Positions 30,004-45,000 are shown, numbered from the stretch's first letter. The stretch: DNA of 58,500 bases from Bolinopsis microptera (GCF_026151205.1 NC_087076.1:16082419-16140918); one strand, 5' to 3'. Translations and numbers: made by a program. The notes: generated from the sequence alone by a model not told the origin.

Positions 30004-33000
30004 CTAAACTGGCATTCATTCTTTTATGTAAGAGTAGCTCGCTAGTGTGAGCTTATAATCAAACGTAATGTAGTAAACATAAAGTCTCGTGTTACTGTTA
30101 AATTGTGTTTATAGATTCTCACTGATTTGACGTGTGACCTTACTGGTGATATGTTGGACGGAGAAATAGTTAGGAGGTAAAATTTCGAAAATACAGACAT
30201 ATTTGGTTCACTACCTATGCGCCTAAACATTTTTTGGTTACCTTCCTTCTTACCTTTTTTTGTGAAACTTGGTTTTGAGATAGACCAACAAACTAGGACC
30301 GGTGACCGAACTTTTGAGGGGGTCCCGGACCCCAAACGCCAAACGTTGCCCACGGGGCAGCCACGCCCATAATCATATTTGGTCAAAATTAGGCACAATT
30401 TAGCCAAATACCCTGAACATGCCCCAAATCCAGATTTTGGGGCATGCTCTCTACTTGTAGCTATATTTTCTCGTACTATACAAACGATAATTAAAAGTAA
30501 AAAAATAAACTCTGTAATTCGCTTCCTGATATCACCCTCACTAGTGAGTAAAGTATCTTCGACCTCGTACACCATAACATCTCCGTAGAAATACGTGATC
30601 AATAACATTAACAATAATCCCCTTCACCCGGTCATGCAATTGTGTTGTGATTAGATTCCTCAACCTCGTACATTATGAGACCTCGTACTGATATATTATA
30701 TATTTCACTCTAACTGGCAGAAAGACCGGAGCTAGGTGCTCTAACAAAACTTTAAGAAAATTTTAAGACTGTCGCCCATTGTTTATTCTCAGAATTGTAA
30801 AAGTTTCGCCCACTGAAATATCATTAATAACGTATCATTTCGACATATGACATGATGATGAGGAGGCTAATAGTATGTAGCACATTGATTGGGTGAGTTA
30901 TACTTACTAGCAGGATCCCGTCTAACCCTAAAGCGGGGCACTAAAATTCTTATTCCTTTGCCAATTTTTTATTTTTTCACGCTGATTTGAAGGCCATTAA
31001 AGCATTTGACCCAGTCAAAAAAAATTTAAGTTGTATATCTTTTACGGTTTTTGCGGAAAGTCGCGTTAAAGTTGATGCCGTGGTGTCAGTAAAATGGCAC
31101 GGATCCATATATATATATCGTCTAAAACTCTCACCTTCACAAATCAAAGAAGCGATGCGTTCTAACTTCAGGCAGATATGGAACACTGAGAGATGGAACA
31201 ACAAGAAACTAACGTTCTACAACACCATAAAGATGAGTTTTGGCTATGAGCAGTACCTCAATATGAATCTGTCGCACGCTGAATCCAAAAAGCTGGCTCA
31301 ATTCAGATCAAGCTCACACAATTTCAATATTGAGACAGGACGTCATGGAACCCACAAAAGAAACCGGATCGTACGTCGGATATGTAAAGCTTGCTCAACA
31401 GAGGACATGGACATGCTCGAAAATTTTGCAGAAATGCCATTCTTCGACCCCATCATCGAAGATGAGGTACACGTCCTCCGGACCTGCTCCCTGTATGAAG
31501 ACTACCGACACAGATGCCAGCCTCATAAGAGAGACAGCGAGGTTCTTGGTGAGAGCAAACAACAGGCGTTTCCCGAAGAAGGAAGTCACTAAGAAGGATC
31601 TGCTGAAGTCCAGCTGTTAAATGTTACTTAAATAAACTTTAATTTGTAAGGCTTCACCAGTTATATATTAACTGCGCTGCACTCCAAAGCATTGTTAATT
31701 TGAAAAAAAGATGACAACATATATTACTATGCGGCGCTCAGCCTGTCATTCCGCCGAATCTTTATTATTTTTATGAACATAATAGCCTGGGGTCCCCAGG
31801 TAAACAATATAATAATATTAATAGTATGACGTCATTCCAAAACTCCGAGCTTTTGAAATTTGAAAATATGCACCCTGTGATTATCATTAATCATAGGGTG
31901 CAGATCTGAGATCATGAGACATAAATAAGATTGTAGCGAATGTGCCAAGTGCCGAAGGGCAGTTACACTTATAACAAGCTATGATAAGGGACAAATATTA
32001 AGTTTCCACTAATTTACTGCTTGCTCTAATCATTGACATTAACGGGTGATATTCATAAAATATTTGTTCCAACTGAAATTTACTGCTATAAGTATAACAA
32101 TGCAGATAAAGGCAGCTGCGGCCTCACGTGTTCGGGTCTTCAAACTGGACGGGTATAACTATAATCAATGCTTACATTTTTGTCCTTAGGCCGAATAGCT
32201 TTTTTGCCACGTGCGCGTACGTGACTTGCTTCCAAGTTGTGCAAAGCTGTGTTGGAAAATCATAATTTCTTACTCATACGACTAAGCGGCGATCAGCCAG
32301 TCATTCCGCCAAATCTCTATTATGAACATAAATATAATGTTAAAAGCCTGGGGTCCCCAGGTAAATTATTTCGTGTTATTTTTATTATTTTGGAATCTGC
32401 GATCAATCTAAAACTGACGTAAAAATTGTCGTAAACCAAATTTCATGAAACTAAATTTTTCGGCGACTAATTTTAAAGGAGACCAAAATTTCAGTAGAGT
32501 ATATTTGTTTATGTTGTATACATGACATGACATGAATATTGAAATTTGAATATAACTAAGCTTACATTGTTTATAGGGCTTTATAATTAATAAAAATATA
32601 ATGACATCACCGTTCCTACTGCACAAAACCGTACCAAATTCCTATTATGTACTTAAAGGGTGCTCCTCTTGAATTGGGGATGATGATTAATCACTCTACA
32701 CTCGACTGTCACGTGACTTCTTCAACCCGTTCTTTAGCTGGCCCTGGACGACTATTCAAAACCCTAACCCTCTAATATCTGATCGCAACCCTAACCCTAA
32801 CCCAATTCTTAACAAAATCATATGCTGAAACTCTAACACTAACCACTAACAAGAAATTAAACTAACTAATAGGTAGTGCACCATCGACAGTGAGCCGCGC
32901 GTGCCGACTGTAGGATGGTTTTTTAGCGCTAATTTCGGCCAGCACAATTTTCTTCAAATAAATAGATATTGAGTATCCTTCCCGACCTCCAATTGCAACA

Positions 33001-36000
33001 AAAATTGGTAAGCTTACTCATATACTTACAATGAAAGTGTCCGAAAAATTTAAAGCATATCCAACTAACAGACATTATGATTATGTTACAGCTAAAAGCA
33101 GCGTATTTTGCCCCATTTTAATCACTATATGAATATCAACTCCGATATCCACCAAATTTTTTGGACAGTTGTAAAAGCCCTATTGGAAGGTCGTCGCCAA
33201 TTTTCAGAATTGAGAATGATCTCATTCAAGGAACCGAAGATATATCCAAATAATACGACAAAAATCAACGATTTTGGTCAAATTAGGCGAAACTCACTGA
33301 TCTTTCCAAAAAGGTATGACAAATTTGGTATTGTGAAAATTCTCACAGTCTCTAAGTCTAGAAAACAGTGGTACAAAAAATTTTAAAATCCGAGCAAGTT
33401 TATTTTTATCGTGCACCCCCTATAACTAATTCCTTATACGGTCAAATCACGTGATCGAGACAGTTGTTTGCCAATATCTTGATTGACGATGTCAACCCTT
33501 CCAGATCGTTGCTTTGCGAAGCAGAGCAACGATATTGTCGATGCGAAGCAAGAATGCTAGTTTGCGCGGCGCGTCGAAGCGGCGAAGTTCTCTAAGCCAA
33601 TATCTCACCAGGGGAGCATTTAACCCTATGTTATGGGGATGATTCGGAATCAGCGTCCAAAAATACATCGATTCAAGTTGGTTTCAACAGTCGGGGGCCG
33701 GGCCCTTTTAGAACAATCTCGAAGATCGACTGTAGAGTGATTTAGCACGCTCGTCCTCTTAGTCTTACACATTACATTCTTAATCGATCCATCCCAATGC
33801 ATGATGCTCTGTTGAAACGGCTGAAGGATCATATCGACATAAACTACCTCGTACCGACAGAAATAGTAAAGTCGAAAAAGGGTGAAAAAGAAACTGAACA
33901 GTGTTATACTGAAAAACTTAGTGATACAGAGTCATAAACTCTGATCTGGATCTGATGTTATTGAAATTCTTGAGTAATGCATTGCAGCTTAATCTGTAAT
34001 GCTCAGACGGGGTAGACTAAATTTGTCGTTCTTAAGGTAAATGGAATGGAAAATGGTCTCGAAAAGTCAAAAATGTGATTAAAATTGTTGCAGGCTGAAA
34101 ATTTGCGAAATTTGTGGCTAAAATTATGATAACCAAAATTATGGTAACCAAATTTATTGTGAACAAAATTTATTGGCCCTAATGCCTAAGGTATTTAGCA
34201 TAGATTATCATTACTATTAGTGCAGCATTATTGACGTAATTTTTGTAAATAATGATACATCTTTTCTATTGGTTATTTGTTTCAGCAAATTATTAAAACA
34301 CTATTTAAATAGTATGTACTTGTAGCACATTGGGTAAGTTACCGGACTCAGTGGTTTAATGTTATTTAAATGAACTTAAATTTGTAAGGTTTCGCCAGTT
34401 AACTGCGCCGCCATGCGCCACTCCAAGACCCTGCTAATTTGAAGAAAAAAATATGTCAATAATATTATTATTATGATTTCATTCCAAAACTCCGAACTTT
34501 TGCATTTTGAAATCCCAGAGTGCAGATCATAAATAAAATTGTAGCGAATGTGCCAAGTACCGAAAGGCAGTTACAAGCTATGATAAGGGACAAATATTAA
34601 GTTTCCACTAATTTACTGTTTGCTCTAAATCTAATCAGAGCCCTCTGAATCTGATCTCGAGTCTCGTTAATTGCAGTAGCGTGCGTCACGCAGTACGCGT
34701 AGAAACATGGCTACGTGAAATTTACTGCTATAAGTATAACAATGCAGATAAAGGCAGCTGCCTCACGTGTTCGGGTCTTCAAACTGGACGGGTATAATTA
34801 ATGCTTACATTTTTGTCCTTAGGTCGAATAGCTTTTTTTGCCACGTTACTTGCTTCCAAGTTGTGCAAAGCTGAGCTGAAAAATCATAATTTCTGGTTAT
34901 TTTTAGCGTTCGCTTCGATGATTCTATTCATTAAACGCAGCCGATTTTTTAAAAATCTCAACACTTATTTTACTTCGGACATTCCAACAGCCACATTATT
35001 ACATGACACAAGTGTAACCACTACTAGCCAATGGATGCTGGAAAATCATAATTTTATGTTATTTTTAGCGTTCACTTCGATTATTCTATTAATTAAACGC
35101 AGCCGATTTTATAATTTACATACATGATAGTAATACAATTACATGAAGAGGTCTCCTCCTCAAAAGTATCGGGAAGTGAGTTTTCTGCAACCCCTGTTTT
35201 ACAATAGATTGCCGTGATACATATATATGTAGTGCTAGTATACAATGTATTTAAGGCGCAGTCATGCTTTTCGGCACTGTGACAATCGTGTAAGCTTGCG
35301 TAAGGGATCATTTACATATATTACCGTTACGTAACCCAGATTTGATCTTCTCAGAGTCAAAAGTCAAAAGTCAAAACCTGATAACTTTCGTCTGATGATG
35401 CAATACTATAATTGTTGTGAGTTTATAAACCCGAGCATGTGGAGAAGAGGTCACATTTTGATTTGAACATTTGAACTGCTAGTCAGTTGGTGACTGGTCT
35501 TTAAAAATAAACGGCATCACGCTGTTACTTTTATTTGTTCTGTTGACTACAAGTACAAACTAGGGGGCCAACTATAAAGAGCCGATCAAACATTTGGTCC
35601 GTTCACTGCGATCCGGCTCACTTAATCTTATATTTAAATTTAATCCGGTCTGGTTTCAATTTCATATCCAATATTTGCTGAACCTTGATGCACGCGTTTT
35701 ATTTCCCTTTTCGGATCGCGCGCGAAATGGAAAATGCAATTGCAACGTGTAATTTAAGCCAAACATGGATCAATATTTGACAGCATCAGAAATATCGAAA
35801 TTTTAATTTATTTTTACCTCCAAGTCCAGCTAATCACTATACAGATACTTATATAATAGTTCAAGTTCAACTCCTTTCTGATCAGCTCTTATTATTGTTG
35901 TATTTGATTACTCGATTACCGTTACGTTACTCGAAATCATTAATTTTCAATGGTCATGGTTTTAATTTTGTCTTTGCTTTATAATAAATTATACTTTTGT

Positions 36001-39000
36001 TCACTTTTACACATTTGATTTTGCTCACGCCTCACATCACTCACAGTCAGCCGCGCTCTGACATGGTTACCCACTTTCCTTGTGTTGTTGGTTAATCATA
36101 TGACTATGAGCGGGATATCGGATATAATTATAAATAACTCATTTCCTCATATTTTGAAATTTCTGAGCTTTGGCTAGACGACAGATATTACAAAGTCGAA
36201 ATGGTATTATTCAAGAGGGTAATAATAAAAATGTTCATTACCTCATTACGTAACTTTTAGTTTTAACGCACGTCACAAATTTTCCCTGTAAATTGATTGT
36301 TGCGTTGACGCATGAACAAACTACGCTATAATTTGTTGTTTTGGATCGTGGTAAACGTATCGGTATTATAGATCACTACGACTACGTAAAGATCACCATA
36401 CTGATACATGGGACTTTTAGTTTTATTATTGCAGTTTTAGGCTTAAAAATCAGTAGAGAAAGAGGTTCGACCGAGTTTTTCTAATTTATTGTACATTTCA
36501 GCTCTAAGCTATGAGTATGATAAAGACAGCAATACTCCTCACCGTACTGTGCTGCACACTCTGCTTTGCAGAGAAAGATGTTACGATTCTGGCTGTTTAT
36601 CAGCTGAACCCTGCAGAACCCATAACCCTGCCTTACGGTCTAAATATAGATGTGACTGGTCTTGCTGACGATGCTACACTGCTTGATGTTATGATGAAAG
36701 CTCGAAATGAAGGGGAAATGACGTTTGAAGGGACTGAATCGACAGATTTTGGATTTTTTGTGACAACGATAGGCGTGCTTGAGGCTGGGGAGAAGCAATA
36801 CTGGAAGATACAAGGATCAGTGGGAGGCGCAGCATTCACTCCGATACAAAAGGGAGTGAGCACCTACGTGCCAGTTGACTTTGAGAAGGTGCTGTTTACA
36901 TTGGTCAGTTGGAGTGATGACAGCGCTGAGGGAGATAGCACTCATGTTGATACAAACGACGGTTATACAAGTGGTGGTTCTGTGGCAAATCTCGGGTTTC
37001 CTCTGTTCATCATCACTCTCTTGGCTTCCCTCATTCTCATGCAGCACTAAGAGTACTATACCAGTATACCAATGGCTGCAGAGATAGTAAGAAAGCACCG
37101 AAGTGGTTGAGCACTATTATTTCTACTAGACTGTAAACAATATACCACTTACTGTAAGACACTTTGAAAAATTAGCTATAGTTATTGTGAGGGTAATCAA
37201 GTATGTGAGCACGGTCTCATAACTGTTATTGTGTTAAACGTAGACATAGCATGAATTTATTATTAACTGCACTTTTGTTTATTTCTCTAAGACTTTTTAC
37301 CAAAAATCTTAATATGGTATCTGATTAATATATTTTAAATTTACAAGAACGAAATGATTTTCAGTTAAGATTAAAAATAGATATTATTTTTAAATAATTG
37401 AAAAAAACCCACATATTTTCATTCGTGTCCGTAATAGAAATTAGAATGCACCTCGTGATGGAGTGATCATATTATTGAAACCAATAGAGAAATGATGAAT
37501 CGTATGCGTTTAGATATATCGTATCAGTACTCAGTTCCCGCGATCAATAAATATTACGTTTAATACTGTAAAACAGAGTGGTGGGAAATCATTGTCCAAC
37601 AAACTGCTCAATAATGTCTTTCAAGTTTCAACTTGCATTCACGAGAAAAATATCGCAGTGCAATTCCAGGTTTGAATTCCACGGATTTATGTATAACGCG
37701 GTTTCGGGCTTCATGGGTTCTGTTGAAATGTTTTGTTAAATTCAGGACCGAGATGGCCAAATAAAAAATGGTTTTCAAAAAGCAGGTATTACAGTAATAA
37801 TATTACTATTACTAGTGCTTTAACTGTTTAAGCATGGAATATTTAATGCACGATAACCCATTTGACGAAGATGACCTGTGATATCAGATATGCTCATTTT
37901 TTTTTATCAAGACACTTATTTTACTTCGGTGTATTCCAACAGCCACATTGTTACACAAGTGCAACCAGCCAATTACAGGAAGCCGAAGGATTTATTTCAT
38001 AATCATAGACAATAGACATTAGACATTGATATATGACAGATATTTTGACATTTTTACTGCTTAACGATTGCTTTTCTTCCTTATTGTATGACAAATTGAT
38101 TCAAAAATTATCTGCTCAAATTTTAAAAACACAAAAAAAAAGATGAACAAATTTGTATTTTTGATGGTTTTGAATGCCTTCGTGCGTTCATTTTAATGTC
38201 CGTTCATAATTATGTCCGTTCATTTAATGTCCGGTCCGATAAGGTATACCATATGGATGAACTGCAGAAATCCAGAGAAGGTTATTGACATTTTTCTCTT
38301 GAGGAAAGTGCTGGCATTTTATCTTACAACCATTCTGGAGACGGGCGTCGGGCACGAGCATGTTACTGTTAACAGGAGCCAGGAATTCAATTGAATTCCG
38401 GAAGTGTTCTTGGGGTGATACATTGTCTTCCAGAAAAGGGATAATTTTGAGCAACAGATCCCTTCTCCTGAAGACAATGTTTCAAAAATAATATCATAAA
38501 TTATTTATCAAATCGACATGTTTTGTGACTTAGTCAATTGTCATCCTTAGTATCATCCATACATGACGTCACGGATCAGTTTTCAACTTCAACTCTACTC
38601 CTGATCTGCAGAAGACCGGACTTTGCTAATAGTAGGGGGCTACTATATTTACGTAACCCAGATTTGACCTTCCCATACCCCTCCCCTCGTATTTTTAAGG
38701 ATATAATAAAGATGGAATAGGGACTTGCCGCCAAGTCATAATGATATTTTTAAGACGATACCCGAGCTGGAACAAAATATGCCGGTACACATGCAGGTGT
38801 GGACTGTGGGGGGAGGGAGGTTTCCAAATGATTACTATTAGTGATTACGCATTGTGTAATTTTGACACAATAGCTATGTATAAAACTGTTATCAGTTTCT
38901 CGGGAATCATTTCCCGGCCGACAAGTCGTGTACACTGATTAAAATTATATTGATAATGTCCCGGACACTTTGAAAGAAAATGTTCAGCATATGGCTATAC

Positions 39001-42000
39001 GGATACCTCAGAATGGCTGGCGGAAGTTTAATTTTAAAAACAAGTCATAGTTGTGCACTGTTATTATTACACACTACATTACATATTATTATTATAGAAT
39101 ATAATTATAACGGCATACCGCATAACGCGTATCCCATTACATATTCTTTCATTACATATAATACTTTGGTTAAGTTTCGTACCGGACTCGCTCTCCGCTT
39201 TTTTTTTCAATATGGCGATTCAAAAATCTATCACCTAGCAGTACGATCAGTAGCCTGCCTTGGTTGCAGTATCGTTTCACTTATAGGTGCACATAGGGCC
39301 CGATGTAGGATGATTATTAATCACTCTACACTCGATGATCGACTGTTAGTGTTATGTGACTTTTTTAACCCGTTCTCTAGAGAGCTAGAGCTAGCCCTGA
39401 ACGACTATTCGAAACACTGGATGCTAACCTTCTAATTTAATCCCAACCCTAATCCGAACTGCTAACCCAATCCCTAACAAAATAATAAGCTGAAACCCTA
39501 ACCCTAACGAGAAATTATACCAACTTCCTTATAGTTATACAGTCATATTACGTGATCGAAACAGTTTTTCGCCAATATCTCGCCAGGCAGTGGCGTAACG
39601 TTGCCTGTTGGCGCACCCGCTGAAAAAGCGCCCCCCTGTTGGGCGTTGGCGGCCCTTCCCCTTTTGGTGCCCTTTACCCTAAAATTGAACAAATTAGATG
39701 ATTCTAGAGGAAACGCTGGTAAAATCTCAAAAAAGTGTGTTTCTAGAGCAAAATGCGCAGTTTTGCTATTATCGTAGTTAAGTTTTTCGGTCTAGACTAG
39801 TCACTTGTAAAGGCATGTACATTGTACAAGTCATTCGGCGAATATATTATGTAAGTATATTTTATGTACATGCTAGCTACGTTCACTCGTACTCATTTGT
39901 CGACCGAGCTTTTCTTATTTAATTACATTTCAGCTCTAAGCTATAAGTATGATAAAAACAGCAATACTCCTCACGGCCGTACTGTGCTGCAAACTCTGCT
40001 TTGCAGAGAAATATGTTACGATTATGGCTATTTATCAACTGGACAAGCCGATACCCGAAACCCCGGAAATATATGAATTCCATTACCATCTAAATATAAA
40101 TGTGGTTGGTCTTGCTGACGATGCTACACTACTTGATGCTATGACAAAAGCTCAACAGGAAAACAAAATGATGTTTGATGGGATTCAATCTACAGATGAA
40201 ACATTTGGACTTTGGGTGACGACGATAGGCTATCTTCATGCTTCGGGGAAACAATACTGGAAGATACAAGCAGCAGTGGGAGACGCAGATTTTGCAGACG
40301 CAGCATTTGTTGAGAATGAGATATCAGTGGGAGTGAGCAACTACGTGCCAGTTAACACTGAGAAGGTACTGTTCACATGGGTCAGCTTTGAAGAGCCCCC
40401 TCCAGGTTATGTCGATGACAGCATTGAGGGTGATAGTGCTGATACAAACGCCGGTACAAGTGGTGGTTCTGTGGCAAATCTCGGGTTTCGGCTGTTCCTC
40501 ATCACTCTATTGGCTTCCCTCATTCTCATGCAGCACTAAGAGTACTACCAACGCCTGCAGAGATAGTAAGAAAGCACCGCGGAGTGGTTGACTGCTACTA
40601 TAAAACTATACAACTATTATAATATGATATACTTGTCTGTAAAACTAAAAGGCCTGTTATATGCCCCTGTAGGACACTTTGATAGATTAACTATACTTAT
40701 TGTGGGAAGATTTAGTACGACGCGAGGACGGTCACAATACTGTTAAACATTGACCATTGTTAATGATCTGGCCCGGCGCGCGCTACTTCGTAGCACTTGC
40801 CATCTAACATTTCGAGAAGAAAGCGGCGCGCGCTACTTCGAAGAAATTTAGACGAGTAACATCCGTCAATGTTAAACACAGCATGAATTTATTATCAATT
40901 GCACTAATTAAATAGTTAAAAGCTTTAGCTTTTATTTATTTCGCTTTATATCAGACTCTTAGACAAAATTTTCACCAAAAACGAAAGTTTTTCAAAGTTT
41001 TTCAAAGTTTTTCAAAGTTCTTCAAAGTTTTTTTTATTATTGCATGCTTCAGTTTTACAATAAAAACGGGTCCTCAGATCAAACGGTTTATAAGTTTTAT
41101 TTTTCCCTCTGCCTGATCCTATTTCAAAATGTACTTTTAACATTTACTATCTTACTTCTGTTATTTCTTTAATATTTTCAAAAAATTTTATTTGTTTTAT
41201 TGAACTATAAAAGTATAAAATTTAGTTGCAATGATAGAAAATCAAATAATTCGTCAGTGCAGTATTATCGCACACAATTAATTTAACTTGATCTAATTAC
41301 CATTCTATGATGAAAGCAAACAAATTAACATTTACTAAAACAGTTAGATATCAAACATTTATGAACGATCTAAAATAATGATTTTTTTGCAATTATTGGT
41401 AATATTGAAAATATTTTACATACTGAAAAGAGAAAGAATGGTTATTTATACGATAGACACACTGTACAAATTTTAAAATCGAAGATCATATTAAAAACAG
41501 CATAGCACTATAACTATAAGTATAAATAGAAATCTAATACTATGAAACATAATTTATGTAAATGTATAAAAATATTACGAAACTGTCTCATTAAACAAGC
41601 GTATCCACAATATTTTGAAAGTTTAGTTGTTGTATCTCTAACTGCGAGCCTTGTAGCCCTGCAGCTGGAGTTAGGGTTTTATCACCTTCTGGGGGATCTT
41701 GCCTTGGATTGGGTTTTTGTCTCTGCCGTTCAAGGGCCAGAGGTCTTTGATAGTGTTGTCGGCCTTCTCGCATGGACAGCCTCATTAAGGAAAGGAGTTC
41801 AGTCATCTTCATTTTGAGGAAATGTCTAAAACTTCGCACAGTTAGTGAGTACACTAAGAAATTAGCCATTACATTCAGATTAGTAAGATAAGACATTACT
41901 CGAATGGAAGTGCTGCTGTATTTAACTCCCCGGAGATATGTCACCAACCACACGGTGAATGGCAGGTAAGATAGAAAGAAGACCCCGAAGGTTAGTAGAA

Positions 42001-45000
42001 CTGTTGTCACCCCCTCCCATCTCAGTGTTTCTCCGTGTCGGGAGGCAGCTCTACTAGCCACGATCAGGAGGAGAACTGATGTAACGATGAGCGTCGTGTA
42101 GCAGAGGATACCAAACGCAGCAACACTGATTGGTAAGTACCATGTTAACCAGGTGGGTACACTAGGAGGGAGGCAATCATAAACACAACTGTAGTTAATG
42201 TAGCTGAAGTGTAATGTGTCTCCTGTGTAAAGTAGTCTCACTACTAGTAATGGAGTGCACCAACAAAGCACTAGGAGCCACAAAGAAGCACAGATTTTAT
42301 GTCCTAACAGTGTGGACCAGGCACCAGTTCTCAGAGGATACTTCACTATTATCAGTTTCAGAGTGGTCATAGCACAAGTCAGGAACGATGTCAGCAGAGC
42401 GCAAGCCCAACTGACATTTTCCTCCACATGACAGAGCAGCTCCCCAACAATCCACCGATCTGATATTATTGCCAGGGTGACAGGGAATACTCTGAATACA
42501 GTTTGTATCAAGTCACAAACAGCCATGTGTTGCATCACTGTTATTATCACTTTATGGAGTTTGATGGCTTTGTATTTGATAGTCGCTATCAAAATTATAC
42601 TGTCCCCTATAAGCGACAGCATGATAACCGTAAAGTTCCACAATATGAGAAGTGACCGCTCCGCATCATCTTTGATACCATATAACGTTTTGTTGTCCGT
42701 TTGCATGTTCAACAGAACCTGGTCATTTAAAGAATATTTCGTCAACAGAATATTATTTACCCGCTATAGTTCTTTGGAAAGAAATTTCAACAAAGACTAC
42801 TCTGTTGACTGAGACGATGTAAAATGTTATTATTCAGCGTGCATTAAAAACAAGGATTCCAAAGAAAGCGTTAAAACATTGCCAATTTGGCTATGAAAAA
42901 ATAATTACGCAACCGACTCCCAAAATGCTGGCTGAAAATCTGGTCAAATTTTGGAGTCACTGTGATTTTATATCCTTCTATAAGTTACGTCAGAACTCCT
43001 CCTTATTCTTAAGATATTTTGGTAGCCATGAACAGCTGCCAGCTGGGACCAGGGGATTGTGATTTGTGATGAGCCTCGGAAATTCCGAGAATTTTCTGTT
43101 TTTAATTCTGTGCTCGACTGACTTGTGGTAAGATATACCTCCTAACGTTTAGCAGATTATCAGAAGTTAATCCGAAGAAGAAAAGTGGGTTACAATAGGA
43201 ATTTATAATTTAATTAACAAAAGACACTTTGTTTGTTAAAACAGTAAACAATTTGACACGATTAATTAGATTCCCAAGGAGGAGTCCAATCAAACACGTA
43301 TAAATACAGACCGGCCAAATCACAGTCTCAGACTGTGGTCTATGGAGCGTACAGTTTAACGATAATTACTGGTAGACTACGATTCGGGGAATATATATTG
43401 AGATTTTGATAAGCTTGCCAGTTAATTTATTTTTATTTTTTATTAAAATACATTTTTTTTAATGAATAAACGTAAAAGGTTACATCATAATTTTCAATTT
43501 TCATATTCACGTATATCAAATAAAATTATATTGTTATGTATCATATGATATTTTTGTAAACATTGGCCGGTGTACCAAAAACCGGTCCCCAAACACAACT
43601 AGTAGTAATCCAGTAAGCTCTTTTTCTTAATTCGAATTCAAAAACGCGAATTTTTTATTAATCTTGCTTCAATTGTTTATTCCAGTTACCTCCATTCATG
43701 ATCATCTAAATTTATTCTGCAAGTAATACGTAATTCTCTCCAAGTTTGACCAGACACGTCCATATTAGAAAACCTTCCCGACTAGTTTCAAGGTTAATCT
43801 TTCGGACATTAGACAGAGATTATCAAAGTAAGTAAGTGTACAAAGTTTAGTATGATATAAAGCATCATATTGATTATTACTTCGTTTACCTGAGTTGAGA
43901 TATCCATCATTGATTATTGTTTTACCCATTTATATCCTTTAAAGAGTAATTTGCACGATTCCTTGATTAATGTTTGTTCAGGGTCACAGGGTAAAAATAA
44001 CGAAGTCATTGTCGATAAGATTCCTCCTATCCAAAACTAGAAGACCATTCAAAAAGACCATCATGCGTGTTGGGTTCGTTCTAGAGGTAAATTCCATTTC
44101 TATCTCGGCATTTCAAATGTAAGAATAATAAGAAGGTAGTCGAAAATCGTAATTCTGAGCTCTCGATTAATATCCATTGTAAAAAAATACGTTTTAGTTT
44201 TCCAGGTACCATATCCACGAGAATTTCTACTAATAGCGTAATGCTATTGTCAATACAAGCTTGATTTGGCCAAGAATAATCTATTCTCTTTCGTCAGCAG
44301 AGGTACCTAGTAACTTACAAAGTTTTCAGAGAGTAGTAGATAAAAAGTGTTTGTTTCTCGTGTTCGACAAAGAGAGTAGTAGATATATATTTAATTGAAA
44401 TTTGATTAATTGCTGTTTTATGGAGTAAGAATTTGACGTCTTCTTTTATATTAGTTTTAAGTACACTTGAAGTTTTCAAGCTGGTTACGCTATAACGTGT
44501 TCTAACGCGATAGTGTCTAAAAATACTGTTTCAGACAAGACTTCATCCTCAATGGTATTGGTAACTGCTTATTTGCTAGTTCAAGACGCCTTGGTACTTC
44601 CTTCTGTCTGCACAAATATAGCTCTAAATATAATTAACATGGGTGTTATCATTATTGCTGGAAGCCGGGGCGGGGGTGCTGATTAAGCACGTCCAAAATA
44701 TCACCAATGAGTTTATCAGAAATAAATAAAATGGAAAACCCATTTTAAAACAAAAATATTCTCTAGACTATGCTTGAATTGAGAAATGTACCTTGTTGTT
44801 GGATCCTAACATGACATTGTTGAACTTGGGTCGTCCCAGAAGTGTCGGCACGATGTGACTTGGCATATCCTGACCACTGAACCCAGCTTTGATGTATCCC
44901 GTGCCTGTGAGTAATATGTGAGTAATATGTGAGTAATATGTGAGTAATATGTGAGTAATATGTGAGTAATATGTGAGTAATATGTGAGTAATATGTGAGT

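Larger units (their letters stand above)
30004..44791 (-). other. 14.8 kb actin intron acting as host for other genes and repeats
   Basis: Defined by the donor AAG/GTACAT at 44792 and the acceptor TTTAG at 30004, both phase 0. Within it lie DUF4430 genes (36511-37050, 39949-40539, plus strand), a GPCR (41591-42745, minus strand), a LINE remnant, duplicated repeats and telomere-like tracts. Confidence 0.88.

Noticed and set aside
30042-30614. 190-residue minus-strand ORF upstream of the actin exon 3
   Set aside because: Hydrophobic/basic mixture without family resemblance, overlapping a repeat with an inverted structure. The actin N-terminus was found instead at 44792-45430.
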